The notes under the pieces were generated by a model. The model was not told the DNA's origin, ran no database searches, and saw only the letters and a program-made list of their open reading frames with translations. 64,000 bases of DNA from Belnapia rosea (GTDB taxonomy: Bacteria > Pseudomonadota > Alphaproteobacteria > Acetobacterales > Acetobacteraceae), in assembly GCF_900101615.1 (NCBI RefSeq), contig NZ_FMZX01000002.1:372001-436000 (forward strand), in the 5' to 3' direction. The position numbers and the translations under genes are program-made. This document shows, one piece after another, positions 35,576 to 43,300 of this stretch. The stretch's first letter is position 1; each line of letters starts with the position of its first letter.

Positions 35576-36783
35576 CCAAGTGCCCCTTTGGCCCGCAATT
35601 CCGCGATCTCCTCGGCGGAGAGCCCGGCCTCGGCCAGCACCTCCGCCCCATGCTCGCCGAGCCCCGGTACGTCGCGGGTGACGCCGGTCTCCATCCCCTC
35701 GATGTTCAGCGGGTTGGCGACGACATGGATGTCGCCGCGCGTCCGGTGATGCATCGGCATCGCCATCTCGAGGTGCCGCACCTGCGGGTCGGCGAAGACC
35801 TCGGCGATGTCGTTCACCGGGCCGCAGGGGATGCCGGCCTCCTCCAGCCGCTCGATCCACCACTCGCTCGACTGGGTCTGCGTCACCGCGGCGATGGTGG
35901 CGTTCACCCGCGCCCGGTCCTTGCTGCGGCCCCCCGCGGTGAGCCATTCCGGCACGGCGAGCCATTCCTCATGCCCCGCCGCCTTGCAGAAATTGGTCCA
36001 GAGCTTGGGCGTGGAGGCGGCGATGTTGATCGGCTTGTCGCTGGTCGGGAAGACGCCCATCGGGATGTTGACGGGATGGTCGTTGCCCGCCTGGCCCGCC
36101 ACCTCGCCATCCATCAGGTAGCGGCTGGCCTGGAAGTCCAGCATGAAGACCTGCGCCTCGAGCAGCGAGGTATGCACATACCCGCCACGCCCGGTCCGCT
36201 CCCGGTCGAACAGCTTCAGCATGATGCCGAAGGCCAGCAGGTTGCCCGCCGTCAGGTCGTTGATCGGGATGCCGACCCGCATCGGGCCGCGCCCCTTCTC
36301 GCCGGTGATGCTCATCAGCCCGCCCATGCCCTGGGCGATCTGGTCGACGCCGCCGCGCTTCGAATAGGGGCCCGTCTGCCCGAAGCCGGAGATCGAGGCA
36401 TAGACGAGGCGCGGGTTCAGCGGCGCCAGGTCCTCAAAGGCGATCTTGAGGCGGTGCTTCACCTGCATCCGCATATTCTCGACCACCACATCGGCGGTCG
36501 CGGCCAGCTTCAGGAAGGCGGCATGCCCGGCCGGGTTCTTCAGGTCGAGCGCGACGCCCCGCTTGTTCCGGTGCAGGTTCACGCTGTCGAAGCCATCCCG
36601 TGCCCCGGCCAGCGCATCGGCAGGGCCCGGCGGCTCGATGCGGATGACATCCGCCCCCCAATCCGCCAGGTGCCGCACGCAGGTCGGCCCGGCGCGCGCC
36701 AGGGTCAGGTCGAGCACGCGGATGCCGGCCAGCGGCAGCCGGGTCTCGGCATTCCCTTGTGGATCAGTCGGGCTTTCCGGCAT
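35572..36783 (-). CDS. CaiB/BaiF-type (class III) CoA-transferase
   Basis: ATG 36783 has GGAGG five to six bases upstream (the longer frame to 36873 is unsupported). The 403-residue protein shows LAGIRVLDLTLARAGPTCVR, LADWGADVIRIEPPG, LDLKNPAG, VVENMRMQV, and YASISGFGQTGPY SKRGGVD with the catalytic Asp147 that carries the CoA during transfer between carboxylates. AGNLLAFGIMLKLFDRERTG and the C-terminal VFADPQVRHLEM are also typical. Together with the overlapping crotonase-fold gene it probably activates and transforms one organic acid, but nothing shows which. Confidence 0.92.
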   Translation of the reverse strand: MPESPTDPQGNAETRLPLAGIRVLDLTLARAGPTCVRHLADWGADVIRIEPPGPADALAGARDGFDSVNLHRNKRGVALDLKNPAGHAAFLKLAATADVVVENMRMQVKHRLKIAFEDLAPLNPRLVYASISGFGQTGPYSKRGGVDQIAQGMGGLMSITGEKGRGPMRVGIPINDLTAGNLLAFGIMLKLFDRERTGRGGYVHTSLLEAQVFMLDFQASRYLMDGEVAGQAGNDHPVNIPMGVFPTSDKPINIAASTPKLWTNFCKAAGHEEWLAVPEWLTAGGRSKDRARVNATIAAVTQTQSSEWWIERLEEAGIPCGPVNDIAEVFADPQVRHLEMAMPMHHRTRGDIHVVANPLNIEGMETGVTRDVPGLGEHGAEVLAEAGLSAEEIAELRAKGALG

Positions 36784-36811
36784 CGGTATCCTCCCCGCGA
36801 TGCGGGGGAGA

Positions 36812-37582
36812 CTAGGCCGGGTTGGGCGGCAGGGCCAGGGAGGGGCCGAAAGGGTCCGTGGAGGCGGAAGCACCCCGCGCCAGCCGCGCCTGACCCTCCG
36901 GGCAATGGTCGCGCATCACGCAGCGCCCGCAGGCCGGGTTGCGGAAGAAACAGCAGCGCTGCCCGTGCCGCATCATGACCTGATGGTTGTCGTAGAGCTG
37001 CTGCGCATCCCATTCGGCCGGCAGCTGCGCCGCCAGCACCGCATGCGCCGGCCCGACCGCCAGCGAGGCCGGGATCAGCCCGAGCCGCGCCGCGACGCGG
37101 TGATGATGGCTGTCCACCGGCAGCGCCCGCCCCCGCAGGGTGCTGAAGGAGAGCACCGCCGCCGCCGTCTTCGGCCCGACGCCGGGCAGGGCGGAGAGCC
37201 AGGCCGCCGCCCCGGCCTCCGTCATGCCGTGCAGATGCGAGAGGTCGAGCCCGCCCCGCTGCTCCGTGATGGCCCGGAGCGTCCGTTGCAGCGCCGGCGC
37301 CTTCGCCTCCGGCCAGGTCACCCCGGCGATCGCCGCCTCCACCTCGGCCACCGGCGCATCCCGCACCGCCTCCCAGTCCGGGAAGGTCCGCCGCAGCGAT
37401 TCGAAGGCGCGGTGGCTGTCGCGGTTCTTGGTCCGGTGCGAGAGCAGGGAGGAGACCAGTTCCGAGAGCGGGTCGAGCGCATGGAAATAGCCGATGGGGC
37501 AGCCATACTCCGCGCAAAGCAGCCGATGCGCCTCGAGCGCCAGGGCGGATTTGGCGGGATCGGGCAGGAGGGAACGGGCCAT
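36812..37582 (-). CDS. Endonuclease III family DNA repair protein (HhH-GPD, 4Fe-4S)
   Basis: The 256-residue protein carries the helix-hairpin-helix LPGVGPKTAAAVLSF with the catalytic-type Lys, the Asp in PVDSHHHRVAARLGL, and a cluster loop with Cys-x6-Cys-x2-Cys-x5-Cys (CFFRNPACGRCVMRDHC), as in endonuclease III. It is longer than Nth (about 211 residues), with an N-terminal piece LLCAEYGCPIGYFHALDPLS and a C-terminal tail, so it is a paralogous subgroup rather than the main Nth. It is expected to remove or cut at oxidised bases. It is divergent from the DUF1194 gene with under 70 bases between. Confidence 0.88.
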   Translation of the reverse strand: MARSLLPDPAKSALALEAHRLLCAEYGCPIGYFHALDPLSELVSSLLSHRTKNRDSHRAFESLRRTFPDWEAVRDAPVAEVEAAIAGVTWPEAKAPALQRTLRAITEQRGGLDLSHLHGMTEAGAAAWLSALPGVGPKTAAAVLSFSTLRGRALPVDSHHHRVAARLGLIPASLAVGPAHAVLAAQLPAEWDAQQLYDNHQVMMRHGQRCCFFRNPACGRCVMRDHCPEGQARLARGASASTDPFGPSLALPPNPA

Positions 37583-37650
37583 CCCGCCTCAACGGCCGCC
37601 ATGCCGCCGGGTTCGCGACGCGGCACTCCCTTGCCGTTCCACCCCGCGCT

Positions 37651-38319
37651 ATGTCCACACCGATGGAGCCCGTGGACCTCGCCCTCTGCCTCGCCATCGA
37701 TGTCTCGGCGAGCGTCGACTACGACGAATTCGGCCTGATGGCCGGCGGCCTCGCCGAGGCCTTCCGCACGCCCGACATCGCCGCCGCCTGCGCGGCCGGC
37801 CCGCGTGGCGCTGTCGCCGTCGCCGCCCTCTTCTGGTCGGTCGGGGCGGAGCTGGCGGTGCCCTGGATACGCATCGACGGCCCCGCCGCCGCCGCCCTCC
37901 TGGCCGAGACGCTGGAACTCGCGCCGCGCCTGCCCATGCCCGGCGCCACGGCGCTGGGGGAGGGGATGGCCGCCGGCCTCGCCCTGCTCGCCCGCTGTCC
38001 GGCCGAGGCCACCCGCCTCGCCCTCGACGTCTCGGGCGACGGCCGCAGCAACCGGGGGCGGGAGCCGGGGCCGGTGCGCGACATCGCCATGGCCGCCGGC
38101 ATCACCATCAACGGCCTCGCCGTGCTGAACGAGGAGCCGGACCTGCTGGAGCATTATGCAGCCGAGGTCATCGGCGGCCCCGGCAGCTTCGCCATGGCCT
38201 GCCCGGACTACCCTGCCTTCGCCGCGGCGATGCGGGAAAAGCTGCGGCGCGAGATCGGCGGCCTTCTCCTCGCGGGTGAGGATAGGCTATTCCTCACCGT
38301 GGGTTGCCCCATGGTTTGA
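37651..38319 (+). CDS. DUF1194 (von Willebrand A-like) protein
   Basis: The 222-residue protein opens with DLALCLAIDVSASVDYDEFG, a MIDAS-like DxSxS at the start of a VWA fold, and later has LALDVSGDGRSNRG and ITINGLAVLNEEPDLLEHYA, the stretches that define DUF1194. Most members are exported, but here no signal peptide precedes the domain. The function is unknown; metal-dependent adhesion or sensing is only a guess from the fold. It ends 12 bases before phnW on the same strand. Confidence 0.85.
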   Translation: MSTPMEPVDLALCLAIDVSASVDYDEFGLMAGGLAEAFRTPDIAAACAAGPRGAVAVAALFWSVGAELAVPWIRIDGPAAAALLAETLELAPRLPMPGATALGEGMAAGLALLARCPAEATRLALDVSGDGRSNRGREPGPVRDIAMAAGITINGLAVLNEEPDLLEHYAAEVIGGPGSFAMACPDYPAFAAAMREKLRREIGGLLLAGEDRLFLTVGCPMV

Positions 38320-38331
38320 AAGTGCCAGTTC

Positions 38332-39447
38332 ATGTTGTTGCTCATCCCCGGCCCGGTGCAGACCCGTCCCGAGACCCGCGCCGCCTTGGCCCAGGACATC
38401 GCCCCCTGGGACAATGACTTCCGCCCCACCTATGCCTCGATCCGCGATCGGGTCCGCGCCATCGCCGGCGGGCAGGAGGGGGTGCATGCCACCCTGCCGC
38501 TCCAGGGCTGCGGCCATTTCATCATGGAAGCCGCGATCCGCACCTTCATCCCGGCCGGCGGCAAGCTGCTGATCCCGCAGAACGGCGCCTATGCCGACCG
38601 CGCCGTGCGGCTGGCCACCGAATGCGGCCGTCAGGTCGTTGCGCTGCCCGGCCCCGACACCCGCCCGGTGACGGGCGAGGAGATCGACGCGGCGCTGGCG
38701 GCCGACCCGGCCATCACCCATGTCGCGGTCGTCCATCATGAGACGGGCAGCGGCATGGTGAACGACCCGGAGGTGATCGGCCCCGTGGTCCGCGCCCGCG
38801 GCCGCCGGCTGATCCTCGACAGCGTCTCCGCCTTCGGCGCCCTGCCGGTCGACCTCTCGGCCCATCCGGAGATCGATGTCGTTCTCTTCACCTCCGGCAA
38901 ATGCCTCGAGGGCCTGCCCGGCATCGGCTTCGCCGTGGCGCGAATCGACAGCGTGACGGCGGCGGCGGGCAATGCCGGCTCCTGGTCCTTCGACCTGCTG
39001 GATGTCTACGAGCATGCGGTGCGCGCCGGCTGGGGCAGCTTCCGCTTCACGCCCCCGGTGCAGGCGCTCGCCGCCTTCGGCGTCGCGCTCGACCTCTATG
39101 CGGCGGAAGGCGGCCAGCCGGCCCGTCTCGCCCGCTACCGCGAGAATGCGCGCATCCTGTATGACGGCGTCCGCGGCCTCGGCCTCACGCCCTATCTCGA
39201 GCCGCGGCACCAGGGCCCGGTGATCGTCACCGTGCACCAGCCGGCCGACCCGCGCTTCGCGCTGCAGCCCTTCGTCGATGCGCTGAAGGCGCGCGGCGTG
39301 CTGATCAGCAACTTCTACAACACGAAGGTGCCGACCTTCCGCATCGGCTGCGTCGGCGCCATCACGCCGGAGCAGATGCGCGGCGCGGTCGCCGCGATCG
39401 GCGGCGCGCTCGACGATCTCGGCGTCAGCCGGCGCGAGGCCGCCTGA
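38332..39447 (+). CDS. phnW: 2-aminoethylphosphonate--pyruvate transaminase (class V aminotransferase)
   Basis: PLP enzyme moving the amino group of 2-aminoethylphosphonate to pyruvate. The 371-residue protein has LLLIPGPVQTRPETRAA, PLQGCGHFIMEAAIRTF, HHETGSGMVND, the PLP Asp163 in LILDSVSAFGA and the Schiff-base Lys190 in TSGKCLEGLPGIGF. The order and the GKCLEGxPGxGF box match PhnW rather than serine-glyoxylate aminotransferases, which are the main alternative. phnX or phnA/Y genes, needed to use the phosphonoacetaldehyde formed, are not adjacent. Confidence 0.82.
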   Translation: MLLLIPGPVQTRPETRAALAQDIAPWDNDFRPTYASIRDRVRAIAGGQEGVHATLPLQGCGHFIMEAAIRTFIPAGGKLLIPQNGAYADRAVRLATECGRQVVALPGPDTRPVTGEEIDAALAADPAITHVAVVHHETGSGMVNDPEVIGPVVRARGRRLILDSVSAFGALPVDLSAHPEIDVVLFTSGKCLEGLPGIGFAVARIDSVTAAAGNAGSWSFDLLDVYEHAVRAGWGSFRFTPPVQALAAFGVALDLYAAEGGQPARLARYRENARILYDGVRGLGLTPYLEPRHQGPVIVTVHQPADPRFALQPFVDALKARGVLISNFYNTKVPTFRIGCVGAITPEQMRGAVAAIGGALDDLGVSRREAA

Positions 39448-39463
39448 CGCACCGGCCTGGGCG

Positions 39464-39484
39464 CTGCCGGGACTTCCCCGGCAG
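39464..39484. terminator. Hairpin between convergent phnW and ompW-like genes
   Basis: CTGCCGGG and CCCGGCAG form a perfect 8-bp stem with loop ACTTC, located 16 bases after the phnW stop and 12 bases beyond the stop of the opposing gene. Confidence 0.6.
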
Positions 39485-39496
39485 TGCCTGCGCGGC

Positions 39497-40147
39497 CTAG
39501 AACCGATAGCGGACCGAGGCGCCGACGATCCAGGGGTCGAGGTTGACGCGGGCATGCACGAGCCCGGAATTCACGCTCGCCTCCGGCCGCAGGATCAGCT
39601 TCTTCACATCGACATTCGCCAGCCAGTGCGGCGAGATCTCGTAGTCGATGCCGGCATTGAAGGCGAAGCCCGGCGCGGTGTCGACCACGACGCGCCGCAC
39701 CGGCGCCGTGCGGCTGCCACCCTCGCCATAGAAGAAGCTTACATTGATGCCCGCGCCGACATAGGGGCTGATCCGCGACTGCGGGAAGGGATGGATCTGC
39801 AGGGTCAGGGTCGGCGGCAGCACCCAGACATGGCCGAGATTGAGGTTGCCGAGCGCCGAGCCGCGCACGCTCACATCATGCTGCGTGCTGGCCGCGATCA
39901 GGTTCAGCGAGACATGCGGCACCATGAAATAGGTGAGGTCGAGCTGCGGGCTCGCACTGTCGCTCGCCCGCGGCTTGCCGCCGATGCCATCGACATGGCC
40001 GCCATTGCCCGGCAGCACGCCGATGGCGCCGAGCCCCACCACGATGTCGCCCGCCTGCTTGCCGCGCACGCCATCCTCGGCCTGCGCCACACCCGCCATT
40101 GCCGCCAGCGCCATCACAGCCGCCAGCCCACGCCCGATCCTCGTCAT
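39497..40147 (-). CDS. OmpW-family outer-membrane protein
   Basis: ATG 40147 gives a 216-residue protein with a signal peptide (MTRIGRGLAAVMALAAMAGVAQA). The mature part follows the OmpW pattern of an eight-stranded barrel: GDIVVGLGAIGVLP, PQLDLTYFMVPHVSLNLIAA, LPPTLTLQIHPFPQSRISPY VGAG, GFAFNAGIDYEISPHWLANV DVKK, and ends with SVRYRF, the aromatic C-terminus recognised by the BAM machinery. OmpW proteins let small hydrophobic compounds cross the outer membrane; the ligand is unknown. The longer frame to 40249 has no support. Confidence 0.88.
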   Translation of the reverse strand: MTRIGRGLAAVMALAAMAGVAQAEDGVRGKQAGDIVVGLGAIGVLPGNGGHVDGIGGKPRASDSASPQLDLTYFMVPHVSLNLIAASTQHDVSVRGSALGNLNLGHVWVLPPTLTLQIHPFPQSRISPYVGAGINVSFFYGEGGSRTAPVRRVVVDTAPGFAFNAGIDYEISPHWLANVDVKKLILRPEASVNSGLVHARVNLDPWIVGASVRYRF

Positions 40148-40226
40148 CGCACTCGCATCCGTTCCAGGCGGCCCATGCCGCTGGCCGGACCCTAAGCGCG
40201 CCGAAACGAACGCGCTTTGCGCGCGA

Positions 40227-40442
40227 TCAAGCTTTCTTGCGCTTCGCATCCTTTCCGATGCGGTGCCCCGCAGCGGCCAGCGCCACCATCCGGTCGGGCA
40301 GGGCGGACCTGATATCCGGCCGCCGCTCCTTCTCCTTCTTCCAGTGCTTCTTGTCCTTGCGGGTCATGCCGCAGCCGAGGCACCAGCCGGTCTCCTCGTC
40401 ATATTTGCAGATATCGATGCAGGGGCTCGCCATCCCCGCCAT
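40227..40442 (-). CDS. DUF1289-domain protein
   Basis: A 71-residue cysteine-rich protein: MAGMASPCIDICKYDEETGW followed by CLGCGMTRKDKKHWKK, the DUF1289 signature (SPCxxxCxxDxxxxxCxGCxRTxxE), which probably binds iron-sulfur or zinc through its four Cys. The tail is strongly basic (IGKDAKRKKA). ATG 40433 (MASPCID) is an equally good start. In other proteobacteria this domain sits near respiratory or thiosulfate genes; here the neighbours are ompW and fhs, so no job can be inferred. Divergent from fhs. Confidence 0.85.
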   Translation of the reverse strand: MAGMASPCIDICKYDEETGWCLGCGMTRKDKKHWKKEKERRPDIRSALPDRMVALAAAGHRIGKDAKRKKA

Positions 40443-40520
40443 ATGGGCCGTCACGCTCCGGCTTGCAGGAGCGGCAGCGGAGCGATAATCGCGATCCTGC
40501 AACCGGGAGAATGAACGCGC

Positions 40521-42191
40521 ATGGCCAGTGACCTCGAGATCGCGCGTGCCGCGACGCTGCAGCCGATCGGGGCCATCGCCGCCCGTGCCGGCATCCCGGA
40601 GGAGGCCCTGATCCCCTATGGCCGGCACAAGGCGAAGATCGACCTCGCCTTCCTCCGCACCCAGTCGGCCCGGCCCAAGGGGCGCCTCGTCCTCGTCACC
40701 GGCATCAGCCCGACCCCGGCCGGCGAGGGCAAGACCACCACCACCATCGGCCTCGGCGACGCGCTGAACGCCCTCGGCACCCGCACGATGATCTGCCTGC
40801 GCGAGCCCTCGCTCGGCCCCTGCTTCGGGGTGAAGGGCGGCGCCACGGGCGGTGGCCATGCTCAGGTCGCGCCGATGGAGGAGATCAACCTCCACTTCAC
40901 CGGCGACTTCCACGCCATCACCTCGGCCAACAACCTGCTGGCCGCGATGATCGACAACCACATCTACTGGGGCAACGCGCTCGGCCTCGATGCGCGCCGC
41001 ATCACCTGGCGCCGCGCGGTGGACATGAACGACCGCGCGCTGCGCGGCATCGTCGGCTCGCTCGGCGGCGTCGCCAACGGCTTCCCGCGCGAGGATGCCT
41101 TCGACATCACCGTTGCGTCCGAGGTCATGGCGATCTTCTGCCTCGCCACCGATCTCGAGGACCTGCAGGCGCGGCTCGGCCGCATCATCGTCGGCAGCAC
41201 GCGCGAGGGCCAGCCGGTGACGGCGCGCGACCTCAAGGCGGACGGCGCCATGGCCGCGCTGCTGCGCGATGCCTTCGCGCCCAATCTCGTGCAGACGCTG
41301 GAAGGCTCGCCGGCCCTCGTGCATGGCGGCCCCTTCGCCAATATCGCGCATGGCTGCAACAGCGTGGCGGCGACGCGGCTCGGCCTGTCGCTGGCCGATG
41401 TGGTGGTGACGGAAGCGGGGTTCGGCGCCGATCTCGGCGCCGAGAAATTCCTCGACATCAAATGCCCCTCGGCCGGCCTAGCGCCCGAGGCCTGCGTGGT
41501 GGTCGCGACGGTGCGTGCGCTCAAGATGCATGGCGGCGTCGCCAAGGCCGATCTGGGCCGCGAGGATGTCGCGGCATTGAAGCGCGGTGTCGTGAACCTG
41601 GCCCGTCACGTCGAGAACATGCAGAAATTCGGGCTTGGCGTGGTTGTGGCCTTGAACGCTTTTACAACCGACACGGGCGCCGAGATCGCCGCCGTGCAGG
41701 AGGCGATGTCCGCCCTCGGCACCGAGGCGGTTCTCTGCACGCATTGGGCCGATGGCGCTGCGGGTGCGGCCGAGCTGGCGCAGGCCGTGCTGCGGCGAAT
41801 GGAGACGGGCACGACGCGTTTCGCGCCACTCTACACGGCAGGGTTGCAACTCGAGGCCAAGCTTCGCCGCATCGCCACCGAGATCTACCGTGCTGCCGAT
41901 GTGCAGATCCCCGGCGCCGTCGCCGCCAAGCTGCGCCGCTTCGAGGAGATGGGATTCGCGCATGTTCCTGTCTGCGTCGCCAAGACGCAGTACAGCTTCA
42001 GCGCGGATCCCACCGCGCTCGGCGCTCCGGTCGGCCATGTGCTGCCCGTGCGCGACGTGCGCCTCTCGGCCGGCGCGGGATTCGTCGTCGCGATCTGCGG
42101 CGAGATCATGACGATGCCTGGTCTGCCGCGTCGTCCCGCCGCGGAATCCATCGGTCTCGATGCCACGGGCGCGATCGACGGGCTCTTCTGA
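40521..42191 (+). CDS. fhs: Formate--tetrahydrofolate ligase
   Basis: ATP-dependent formation of 10-formyl-tetrahydrofolate. The 556-residue protein has the family core [14 protein letters not shown], the nucleotide-binding [18 protein letters not shown] (65-82), [42 protein letters not shown], and [20 protein letters not shown]. Length is normal. It serves one-carbon metabolism (purines, formate assimilation or serine-glyoxylate exchange). GGAG and an ATG at 40521 follow a short divergent gap shared with the DUF1289 gene. Other one-carbon genes (folD, glyA) are not in the window. Confidence 0.97.
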   Translation: MASDLEIARAATLQPIGAIAARAGIPEEALIPYGRHKAKIDLAFLRTQSARPKGRLVLVTGISPTPAGEGKTTTTIGLGDALNALGTRTMICLREPSLGPCFGVKGGATGGGHAQVAPMEEINLHFTGDFHAITSANNLLAAMIDNHIYWGNALGLDARRITWRRAVDMNDRALRGIVGSLGGVANGFPREDAFDITVASEVMAIFCLATDLEDLQARLGRIIVGSTREGQPVTARDLKADGAMAALLRDAFAPNLVQTLEGSPALVHGGPFANIAHGCNSVAATRLGLSLADVVVTEAGFGADLGAEKFLDIKCPSAGLAPEACVVVATVRALKMHGGVAKADLGREDVAALKRGVVNLARHVENMQKFGLGVVVALNAFTTDTGAEIAAVQEAMSALGTEAVLCTHWADGAAGAAELAQAVLRRMETGTTRFAPLYTAGLQLEAKLRRIATEIYRAADVQIPGAVAAKLRRFEEMGFAHVPVCVAKTQYSFSADPTALGAPVGHVLPVRDVRLSAGAGFVVAICGEIMTMPGLPRRPAAESIGLDATGAIDGLF

Positions 42192-42332
42192 GCCCGCCTG
42201 ACGCAAGCGTGCGGCGAAGGTGGCGGGGATACACGCAAGGGTGTCTCAGCCCGTTCCCACCCCGGTCCAGGCTTCGGTTAGTGTCCGCGCCATTCGACAG
42301 GCAGACACTGCGAAGGGAACGGCGGGGACCGC

Positions 42333-42869
42333 ATGCAGGAGGAGGATAGTGCATCCGAGGCGGAGGCGTTCGCAGTAGCGATTGCCGCCGAGATTCCTCG
42401 CCTGCGCCGCTTCGCCCGCGTGCTTGCGCGGAGCAGCGACATTGCCGACGACCTGGTGCAGGAGACGCTGCTGCGCGCCATCTCGGCCCGCGCCCAGTTC
42501 GAACCCGGGACCAACCTGCGGGCCTGGCTTTTCACCATCCTGCGGCATGCCCGCGCGGCCGCGCTGCGCCGCGCCTCGCGCAGCCCGATCATGGAGGCGG
42601 AGATCCTGCCCGACGCGCCGGTCTCCGGTGGGCAGGAGGAACGCCAGGCGATGCGCGACGTCGCCACCGCCTTCCGCAAGCTGGCCCGCATCCACCGCGA
42701 GGCGCTCTGGCTCGTCGTGGTGGAGGGGCTCGACTATGCCGAGGCGGCACGCATCCTGAATGTCCCGCCGGGCACGTTGCGCTCCCGCCTGTCCCGGGCG
42801 CGGGAAGCGCTGCGGGAGGAGATCGGCAGTCCCAATTCTGGTCCCCCCCAGGCTGAGGAGGAAGGCTGA
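42333..42869 (+). CDS. ECF-family RNA polymerase sigma factor (probable EcfG/ECF15 type)
   Basis: The 178-residue protein has sigma region 2 (IPRLRRFARVLARSSDIADD followed by LVQETLLRAISARAQFEPGT and NLRAWLFTILRHARA) and region 4 (LARIHREALWLVVVEGLDYA EAARILNVPPGTLRSRLSRA). The DDLVQETLLRA and NLRAWLFTILR sequences fit the alphaproteobacterial general-stress group. The presence of a NepR-like anti-sigma gene immediately downstream on the other strand supports this. No PhyR response regulator gene is here. No GGAAC/CGTT-type autoregulated promoter could be confirmed upstream. Confidence 0.85.
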   Translation: MQEEDSASEAEAFAVAIAAEIPRLRRFARVLARSSDIADDLVQETLLRAISARAQFEPGTNLRAWLFTILRHARAAALRRASRSPIMEAEILPDAPVSGGQEERQAMRDVATAFRKLARIHREALWLVVVEGLDYAEAARILNVPPGTLRSRLSRAREALREEIGSPNSGPPQAEEEG

Positions 42870-42890
42870 CGTACCCCCGGGGCGTCAGGC

Positions 42891-43136
42891 TCAGCTTTCG
42901 GTATCGCCGCGCAGCGCACGCAGCAGACGGGCCGGCACCGGGGCCGTCAGGATCCAGTCATGCGCCCTGCTCAGTTCCCGGCGCAGCAACGCATCCAGGG
43001 CAGCATCCTCGAGCCGCGCTGCCGGGACCGGGTGGCGACGTGTGGCGATCGTACCGCTCTGCATCGATAATGGAAGATCGGGAGCCGCGGTAGGTTCCGT
43101 CTTGCGGCCGTCGGCGGGGGGCAGCTTGCTCGGCAT
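42891..43136 (-). CDS. nepR: NepR-like anti-sigma factor
   Basis: The 81-residue protein has a disordered N-terminal half and a C-terminal helical motif LRRELSRAHDWILTAPVPAR LLRAL. NepR proteins have two helices ending in EPVPxRLLxLL, which clamp EcfG until phosphorylated PhyR takes NepR away; the PVPxRLL match and the convergent ECF sigma gene 21 bases off make this reading likely. The first helix motif (GxxLRxxYD) is only partly conserved. A tail-to-tail order of sigma factor and anti-sigma factor is unusual, as they normally lie in one operon. Confidence 0.6.
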   Translation of the reverse strand: MPSKLPPADGRKTEPTAAPDLPLSMQSGTIATRRHPVPAARLEDAALDALLRRELSRAHDWILTAPVPARLLRALRGDTES

Positions 43137-43179
43137 GGGGGAACCGCGGTTGGGTCAGAGGCCGATCGCCCCCGTCTTT

Positions 43180-43202
43180 CGCAACCTATGGGCGAGGTTG
43201 CG
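43180..43202. promoter_or_regulatory. Inverted repeat in the nepR / TPR-methyltransferase divergent promoter region
   Basis: CGCAACCT and AGGTTGCG form a perfect 8-bp inverted repeat with a 7-base spacer, centred about 55 bases upstream of nepR and 110 bases upstream of the TPR-methyltransferase gene. It could be an operator or a small hairpin; the binding protein is unknown. Confidence 0.3.
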
Positions 43203-43300
43203 TGTTCGCAAGCACTCAAACGTGAAGAGCGAACTTCCGCTCCGGGGCGTGGCATTGCTGCGACATTGCCCCCCTGGACGCTGCCTCGCAGGATGCGGGG

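Noticed and set aside
42192-42332. EcfG-type promoter (GGAAC then CGTT) before the ECF sigma gene
   Set aside because: GGAAC occurs close to the start codon but no CGTT follows at a 16-17 base distance.
43203-43260. General-stress promoter upstream of nepR (GGAAG ... CGTT on the minus strand)
   Set aside because: The spacing between the two elements is only 11 bases, too short for this promoter class.
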